A stretch of DNA of 64,000 nt, taken from positions 6,138,001 to 6,202,000 of the forward strand of contig NC_014666.1 in NCBI RefSeq assembly GCF_000166135.1, read 5' to 3'. Source of the DNA: Pseudofrankia inefficax. Lineage in GTDB: Bacteria > Actinomycetota > Actinomycetes > Frankiales > Frankiaceae. Position 1 is the stretch's first letter, and each line of letters opens with the position of its first letter. The notes beneath the pieces are model-generated. The model did no database searches, had not been told where the DNA came from, and saw only the letters and a program-made list of their open reading frames with translations. Both the position numbers and the translations under genes were made by a program. Below are positions 59,143 to 64,000 of this stretch, piece by piece.

Positions 59143-61500
59143 TTGGCCACCTACCTGTACCGACTGGGGCGAGCGGCGTACCGGCGCCGGCGTCTCGTGG
59201 TCGCGCTGTGGGTCCTGCTTCTCGCCCTCGCGGGGGTCGGTGCCGCGACGCTGTCCGGATCGACCTCGGACGCGCTGTCCATCCCGGGAACCGAGTCGCA
59301 GAAGGCGATCGACCTGCTCAATGGGCGGATGCCCGGCGCCGGCGCGGATACCGCCGCGGCCCGGGTGGTCTTCACCCTGCCGGCCGGCTCGACCGGCTCG
59401 CTGGCCGATCCGGCCCGGCAGGGGGCCATCGAGCAGGCGGTCCAGGACCTGTCCCACGCGCCGCTGGTCGGCCGGGTCACCGACCCGTTCACGACCGTCG
59501 GCGGGAAGTGGGCGGCGGTGTCCGAGGACGGCCGGACCGCCTACGCCAGCGTGAACTACACGGTCCAGGAGCGCGACGTCACCGACGCGGCCCGAAACGC
59601 GCTGTTCGCCGCGGCCGGCCCGGCCAGGTCGGCCGGCCTCGGCGTCGAGTTCGGCGGCTCGGCCACGGCGGGCTCGGCCGCCCAGAGCGCGACCGAGGTG
59701 ATCGGCATCGCCGTCGCGGCGGTCGTGCTCCTGATCACCTTCGGGTCGTTCCTCGCCGCCGGGCTGCCGCTGCTGAGCGCGCTGCTCGGCGTGGCGATCG
59801 GCGTGTGCGGCATCTCGGTCGCCACCGGGTTCCTGCACCTGAGCTCCAGCACCTCGACGCTCGCCCTGATGATCGGCCTGGCCGTCGGGATCGACTACGC
59901 CCTGTTCATCACCTCGCGGTTCCGCCACGAGCTCGCGGCCGGCGAGGACGGCGAGCAGGCCGCCGGGCGCGCGGTCGGCACCGCCGGGTCGGCCGTGGTC
60001 TTCGCCGGCCTCACCGTCGTCATCGCGCTGGCCGCGCTCACGGTGGCGGGCATTCCGTTCCTCACTCAGATGGGGCTTGCCGCCGCCGGAACGGTCGCCA
60101 TCGCCGTCGCGATCGCGCTGACCCTCCTGCCGGCCGTCTTCGGGTTCGCGGGCCGGCGGCTCGCGGCCGCCGGGCCGGCGGACGGCGCGGCGTCGCCCGC
60201 TCGGCGCCGTGGGCGCCACCTGTCCCGACGCTTCGCCGGACTGCGGTCGCGGGACCCGGAGGCCGACGGCAACCGGCCGACGATGGGCGAGAGGTGGGCA
60301 AGGCTGGCGGTCCGGCGCCGCGGCTGGGTGGTCGCGGCCGCGGTCCTCGGCCTCGGGCTCGTCGCGGCACCCGTCACCAGCCTGCGCCTCGGCCTGCCCG
60401 ACGACAGCACGGCGGCGCCGTCCAGCACCCAGCGCATCGCCTATGACCAGCTCAGCAATGGTTTCGGTGCCGGATTCAACGGGCCGCTGCTGCTCGTCGT
60501 CGACCTGGCCCACGCCGGCGACCGCACCGCGGCCGTCGCCAAGGTGGCCGCGACGATCCGCGCGCTGCCGGACGTCACCTCGGTCGGTCCCGCCACCTTC
60601 AACAAGGCACGGGACACGGCGACGTTCTCGGTCACTCCTGGCAGCGGCCCGAGCGAGGCCGCGACCGAGCACCTGGTGCACACGATCCGGTCGCAGGCCG
60701 GCGCGCTCACGGCGGCCACCGGCGCGGTCGCCATGGTGACCGGCACGACCGCGGTCAACATCGACATCTCCGAGAAGCTCTCGGCCGCGCTCATCCCCTA
60801 CCTCGCGGTGGTCGTCGGCCTGGCCTTCGTGCTGCTCCTGCTGGTCTTCCGCAGTGTCCTGGTGCCACTCAAGGCGACCCTCGGGTTCCTGCTGAGCGTG
60901 GTCGCGACCTTCGGCGCCGTCGTGGCCGTGTTCCAGTGGGGCTGGCTGAAGGACCTGTTCGGGGTCAGTTCCACCGGGCCGATCGTGAGTATGCTGCCGA
61001 TCTTCCTCGTCGGGGTCCTGTTCGGCCTGGCCATGGACTACGAGGTCTTCCTGGTCACCCGGATGCGGGAGGAGTACGTGCACGGGCGCGGCCCGGACGA
61101 CGCGGTGACCGTCGGGTTCCGGCACGGCGCCCGGGTGGTGACCGCGGCCGCGATCATCATGATCAGCGTGTTCGCCGGCTTCATCCTGTCCAGCGAGCCG
61201 ATCATCCAGTCCGTCGGCTTCGCGCTCGCCTTCGGCGTGCTCGTCGACGCCTTCGTCGTCCGGATGACGCTCGTGCCGGCCGTGATGTCGCTGCTCGGCC
61301 GGCGCGCCTGGTGGCTGCCCAGCTGGCTCGACCGGCGGCTGCCGGACATCGACGTCGAGGGCAAACGCCTCGACGGCCCGGCGGCCCTCGGCCCGGACGC
61401 GGCCGGCCAGCCGGACGCCGTCGCCACGGGAACGGCCCGCGAGACCGACGGGGGCCTGCCCAGCCAGCGGCGGGCCACCAGCGGCATCACGATCCGGTAG
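59143..61500 (+). CDS. MMPL-family (RND-like) exporter
   Basis: A 785-residue protein with twelve membrane helices and two large extracytoplasmic loops. The proton-relay Asp-Tyr pairs are present in both halves (LAVGIDYALFITSRFRHEL; LAMDYEVFLVTRMREEYV). Members export lipids, pigments or drugs in actinobacteria. The TTG at 59143 has GAGGGGA seven bases upstream and gives LATYLYRLGRAAYRRRRL, a typical start; an ATG at 59098 lacks spacing to its GAGGA. Likely repressed by the divergent TetR. Confidence 0.9.
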   Translation: MATYLYRLGRAAYRRRRLVVALWVLLLALAGVGAATLSGSTSDALSIPGTESQKAIDLLNGRMPGAGADTAAARVVFTLPAGSTGSLADPARQGAIEQAVQDLSHAPLVGRVTDPFTTVGGKWAAVSEDGRTAYASVNYTVQERDVTDAARNALFAAAGPARSAGLGVEFGGSATAGSAAQSATEVIGIAVAAVVLLITFGSFLAAGLPLLSALLGVAIGVCGISVATGFLHLSSSTSTLALMIGLAVGIDYALFITSRFRHELAAGEDGEQAAGRAVGTAGSAVVFAGLTVVIALAALTVAGIPFLTQMGLAAAGTVAIAVAIALTLLPAVFGFAGRRLAAAGPADGAASPARRRGRHLSRRFAGLRSRDPEADGNRPTMGERWARLAVRRRGWVVAAAVLGLGLVAAPVTSLRLGLPDDSTAAPSSTQRIAYDQLSNGFGAGFNGPLLLVVDLAHAGDRTAAVAKVAATIRALPDVTSVGPATFNKARDTATFSVTPGSGPSEAATEHLVHTIRSQAGALTAATGAVAMVTGTTAVNIDISEKLSAALIPYLAVVVGLAFVLLLLVFRSVLVPLKATLGFLLSVVATFGAVVAVFQWGWLKDLFGVSSTGPIVSMLPIFLVGVLFGLAMDYEVFLVTRMREEYVHGRGPDDAVTVGFRHGARVVTAAAIIMISVFAGFILSSEPIIQSVGFALAFGVLVDAFVVRMTLVPAVMSLLGRRAWWLPSWLDRRLPDIDVEGKRLDGPAALGPDAAGQPDAVATGTARETDGGLPSQRRATSGITIR

Positions 61501-61577
61501 CCCGCGGCGCTGGGCGCCTGCCGGCGTGTGACCTGCCACGCCGCCGGCAATACTGCCCCGGGGGAGGGGGCCCGCCC

Positions 61578-64000
61578 ATGCGATCCAGCAGCGTCGACGC
61601 CGGGAGCTCGGACCCGCAGGAGGTCCGCCCGGTTCCGGAGGGTGTGTTCCGGATGATGGCCGCCGGCGTCGGGCTGCTGATCGTGCTGGCGTTCGTGCCG
61701 CTGCTGTTCGAGGGGCAGCACCGGCTGAACGTCCAGGCGGTCTCGGTGGCGGCGTCCAACCTCGCCGCGGTGATGATCGCCGGCGTGGGCGTGGTCCGCA
61801 CCCGCGGCGTCGAGCGGCGCTGGCGGCTGCTGACCTGGGTGACGCTGGCCTTCGAGCTCACCGGGGCCGCCGACTGGATCCGTCACTACCCGCTTCACCA
61901 CGTCCAGCGGGTCGCGCTCGGCCCGGTGGACGCTCTCTACCTGGTGCCCTTCCTCATCATGACCGTCGCGCTGCTCCTGATCCCGACGGAGCCGGACCGC
62001 GACGTGCGGGGCCTGCCCCGGGGTCCCGGCAGCCGGCCGCGCTACTCGAACGCCCTCGTCGCGCTGGACGGCCTGGTGATCGTGGTCTCGATGCTGTTCA
62101 TCATCTGGACCACCACCCTCAACGAGATCGTGGCCAGCGGCGTCGGCGGGATGGCGTTCGTCCTCGCCATGGCCCTCCCCCTGTGGGGCGTGCTCACCGT
62201 GGTTCTGGCGATGCTGCTGGCGACCTTCCGCCGGCCGCGCAACGGGCGGTCGGTGGCACTGCTGATCGCGGGGCTCGCCGCGCTGGTCGCCCCCGACACC
62301 GCCGTGGTCAGCCTGACCCTCGACGGCACCGAGAACCTCGCGCACACGGCGCCCTACTGGATCGGCCTGGCCGTCGGTCAGCCCCTGGTGGCCCTCGCGC
62401 TCGTCGTCCCGGAGCGCAGCGGGCAGGCCGGTGCCCAGGAAACCGGTGACCGGGAGTCCGGTGATCAGAAGAACGCGGCGGCGGCGAGGCTGGGGAAAGG
62501 CCTGGTCTGGCCGTGGGCCCACGTCTACGTGCCCTATCTCCCGCTCGGCGCCGCCGCGCTGCTCATCGTCGGGCTGGCGGTCAGCGGCACGACACTGGGC
62601 GGCGCCTCGCTGTACCTGGCCCTGCTGCTGGCCACCCTGGTCACGCTTCGCCAGATCATCACGATGGCGGAGAACGTCCGGCTGCTCGCGACCCTGCAGT
62701 CAACGCACGAACGGCTGCGCTACCAGGCGTTCCATGACGCACTCACCAACCTGCCGAACCGCGCGCTGTTCACCAGCGAGCTGGAACGGGCGATCGAGAA
62801 CCACCGCGCCGAGCGGCAGGCGGTGATCGTGCTGTTCTGCGACCTGGACGACTTCAAGAGCATCAACGACACCCTGGGGCACGCGGCCGGCGACGACCTG
62901 CTGCGCGCCGTCGCCGGCCGGCTGCGCGGCGCGGTGCGGGACGAGGACCTCGCGGCCCGGCTCGGCGGCGACGAGTTCGCCATCCTGCTCACCGACCTGG
63001 CCGGGGCGGGCGAGGCACGGATCACCGGCGAGCACACCGGGCGGCGGATCCTCGCCGTCATGCGCCAGCCGTTCACCGTCCGCGGGAGCCGGCGGTACGT
63101 GCGGGTCAGCATCGGCCTCGCGATCGCCGACGTCCAGGAGCCGGTGGACGACGCCGAGCAGCTGCTGCACCGGGCCGACACCGCGATGTACACCGCCAAA
63201 CACAGCCACAAGGGCGGTCTCGTCCTGTCACACGGCGGCGAGCCCGTGGCCACGAGCGTCGCGGCCACCATCGGCCCGTCGCTCACGCTCAAGCCGACGA
63301 CCGACGGCACCACCGGCGAACTCGCCGTCTGTTACCAGCCGATCCGCCGCCTGGCCGACGGCCAGGCCATCGGGGCCGAGGCGCTGCTCTGCTGGGTGCG
63401 GCCCTCCGGCTACCCGGTGCCGGCCCACGAGCTGCTCCGGGCCGCCGAGCGGGACGGCTCCATCGCCGAGCTGGAGACCCGCCTGCTCACCCGGGCCTGC
63501 CGAGAATTGCCCGCGGTCCGCGACCGGCTGCGTGCCCCGGTCCGGCTGCACGTCAACGTCTCCCCGAGCCGGGTGGGCGGCCGGGAGCTCGCCGACCTGG
63601 TCGAGGGAGCGCTGCGCCGTCACGGGCTGGACGCCGGCGCGCTGGTCCTGGAGGTCGCCGGCACCGCCCACATCCCGGACCTGGCCGCCGCCGAGACGAC
63701 GCTGCGCCGGCTGGTCGGCAGCGGGGTCGACATCGCGCTCGACGACGTCGGCGGCGCCGACACGTCGCTCGCCGCGCTCTACCAGCTGCCGCTGCGCCTC
63801 CTGAAGCTGGACGCCCTCCTCTCCGCCGACCTGGTGACCGCGCGGCCGTCGCCCTGGCCGAGCCTGCCGTCCGCCCGGGCCGCCGTCATCGGCTTCGCCG
63901 CCGCGACCGGACTGGCGGTGGGCGCCGACGGCATCGAGACGCCCACCCAGCTGGAGGACCTGCGCGCGGCCGGCTGCGGGTTCGGGCAGGGCAGCCTGCT
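61578..64000 (+). CDS. Membrane-bound GGDEF-EAL cyclic-di-GMP protein, 3' end missing
   Basis: At least 807 residues; the gene runs off the right edge. About nine membrane helices fill residues ~25-370 (MASE-like sensor). The GGDEF domain (~375-540) has FHDALTNLPNRALF, an intact LGGDEFAILL and an I-site (RDED five residues before GGDEF), so it should make c-di-GMP under feedback. The EAL domain (~585 on) has GAEALLCW, NVSPS, DDVGGADTSL and LKLD; the late motif reads GADGIET, with Asp where the family's AEG(V/I)ET has Glu. The ATG at 61578 follows GGGGGAGGGGG. Confidence 0.9.
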   Translation, partial: MRSSSVDAGSSDPQEVRPVPEGVFRMMAAGVGLLIVLAFVPLLFEGQHRLNVQAVSVAASNLAAVMIAGVGVVRTRGVERRWRLLTWVTLAFELTGAADWIRHYPLHHVQRVALGPVDALYLVPFLIMTVALLLIPTEPDRDVRGLPRGPGSRPRYSNALVALDGLVIVVSMLFIIWTTTLNEIVASGVGGMAFVLAMALPLWGVLTVVLAMLLATFRRPRNGRSVALLIAGLAALVAPDTAVVSLTLDGTENLAHTAPYWIGLAVGQPLVALALVVPERSGQAGAQETGDRESGDQKNAAAARLGKGLVWPWAHVYVPYLPLGAAALLIVGLAVSGTTLGGASLYLALLLATLVTLRQIITMAENVRLLATLQSTHERLRYQAFHDALTNLPNRALFTSELERAIENHRAERQAVIVLFCDLDDFKSINDTLGHAAGDDLLRAVAGRLRGAVRDEDLAARLGGDEFAILLTDLAGAGEARITGEHTGRRILAVMRQPFTVRGSRRYVRVSIGLAIADVQEPVDDAEQLLHRADTAMYTAKHSHKGGLVLSHGGEPVATSVAATIGPSLTLKPTTDGTTGELAVCYQPIRRLADGQAIGAEALLCWVRPSGYPVPAHELLRAAERDGSIAELETRLLTRACRELPAVRDRLRAPVRLHVNVSPSRVGGRELADLVEGALRRHGLDAGALVLEVAGTAHIPDLAAAETTLRRLVGSGVDIALDDVGGADTSLAALYQLPLRLLKLDALLSADLVTARPSPWPSLPSARAAVIGFAAATGLAVGADGIETPTQLEDLRAAGCGFGQGSL

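Noticed and set aside
1-64000. tRNA, rRNA, insertion sequences, integrases
   Set aside because: I looked for cloverleaf ends, rRNA-like stretches, and transposase/integrase products among the frames and saw none.

Overview
The window reads as chromosomal DNA of a very GC-rich actinobacterium. Codons end almost always in G or C, and GTG and TTG starts are common. The gene content (his operon order, SoxR without SoxS, MMPL/TetR, TacA/TacT-like pair, many Pro/Gly-rich proteins) fits the Frankiaceae (Frankia/Pseudofrankia-like); that assignment is inference from gene content and style. No rRNA, tRNA, CRISPR array, transposase or phage integrase was recognised.

Layout. (1) 1-5239: the end of a membrane protein gene, then a lasso-peptide maturation cassette: a nucleotidyltransferase facing away from overlapping genes for the PqqD-like recognition protein, the Cys leader protease and the asparagine-synthetase-like cyclase. 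No convincing precursor gene is visible. (2) 5265-9228: histidine operon hisD-hisC-hisB-hisH on the minus strand. (3) 9438-13705: a branched-polyamine-synthase-like protein with a long C-terminal extension, translationally coupled to a response regulator and sensor kinase. (4) 13782-26599: accessory genes: two paralogous four-helix membrane proteins, a GNAT/DUF1778 toxin-antitoxin pair, an SDR, two proteins with degenerate Nudix boxes, two EamA transporters, a secreted lipase and a small secreted transglycosylase sharing a terminator, a LysR regulator and a MATE exporter. (5) 26600-37157: a LexA-type SOS box between the MATE gene and a SNF2 helicase, then a YdjG/YdjI-like membrane pair, an enoyl-CoA hydratase, GNAT, AraC, VOC, CtaG-like and MFS genes. 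(6) 37183-39547: a SoxR gene divergent from an SDR/QueA-like operon, with a textbook SoxR promoter between them. (7) 39696-45555: small conserved protein, PhzF-like protein, DHA2 exporter, then a 1.8-kb island inserted at the 3' end of a second phzF gene; the island carries an HTH gene and a zinc-ribbon DUF3039-like gene. (8) 45720-54200: amidohydrolase/GntR, UbiA-like prenyltransferase, 2-hydroxyacid dehydrogenase facing a glutamate-5-kinase-like gene, and a three-gene ABC-2 exporter. (9) 54713-64000: Pro/Gly-rich protein with a possible CTG start, phosphoribosyltransferase, secreted WPY-repeat protein, TetR/MMPL pair and the start of a GGDEF-EAL protein that runs off the right edge.

Recurring structure. 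A 73-bp inverted-repeat element occurs three times between genes, always exactly 73 bp. Short tandem repeats, each unit carrying the gene's own stop codon, lie at the 3' ends of three minus-strand genes. Several genes look leaderless, with a -10 box 6-8 nt before the start codon. The strongest candidates for something undescribed are the HTH/DUF3039-like island, the SoxR-controlled QueA-like operon and the WPY-repeat surface protein.
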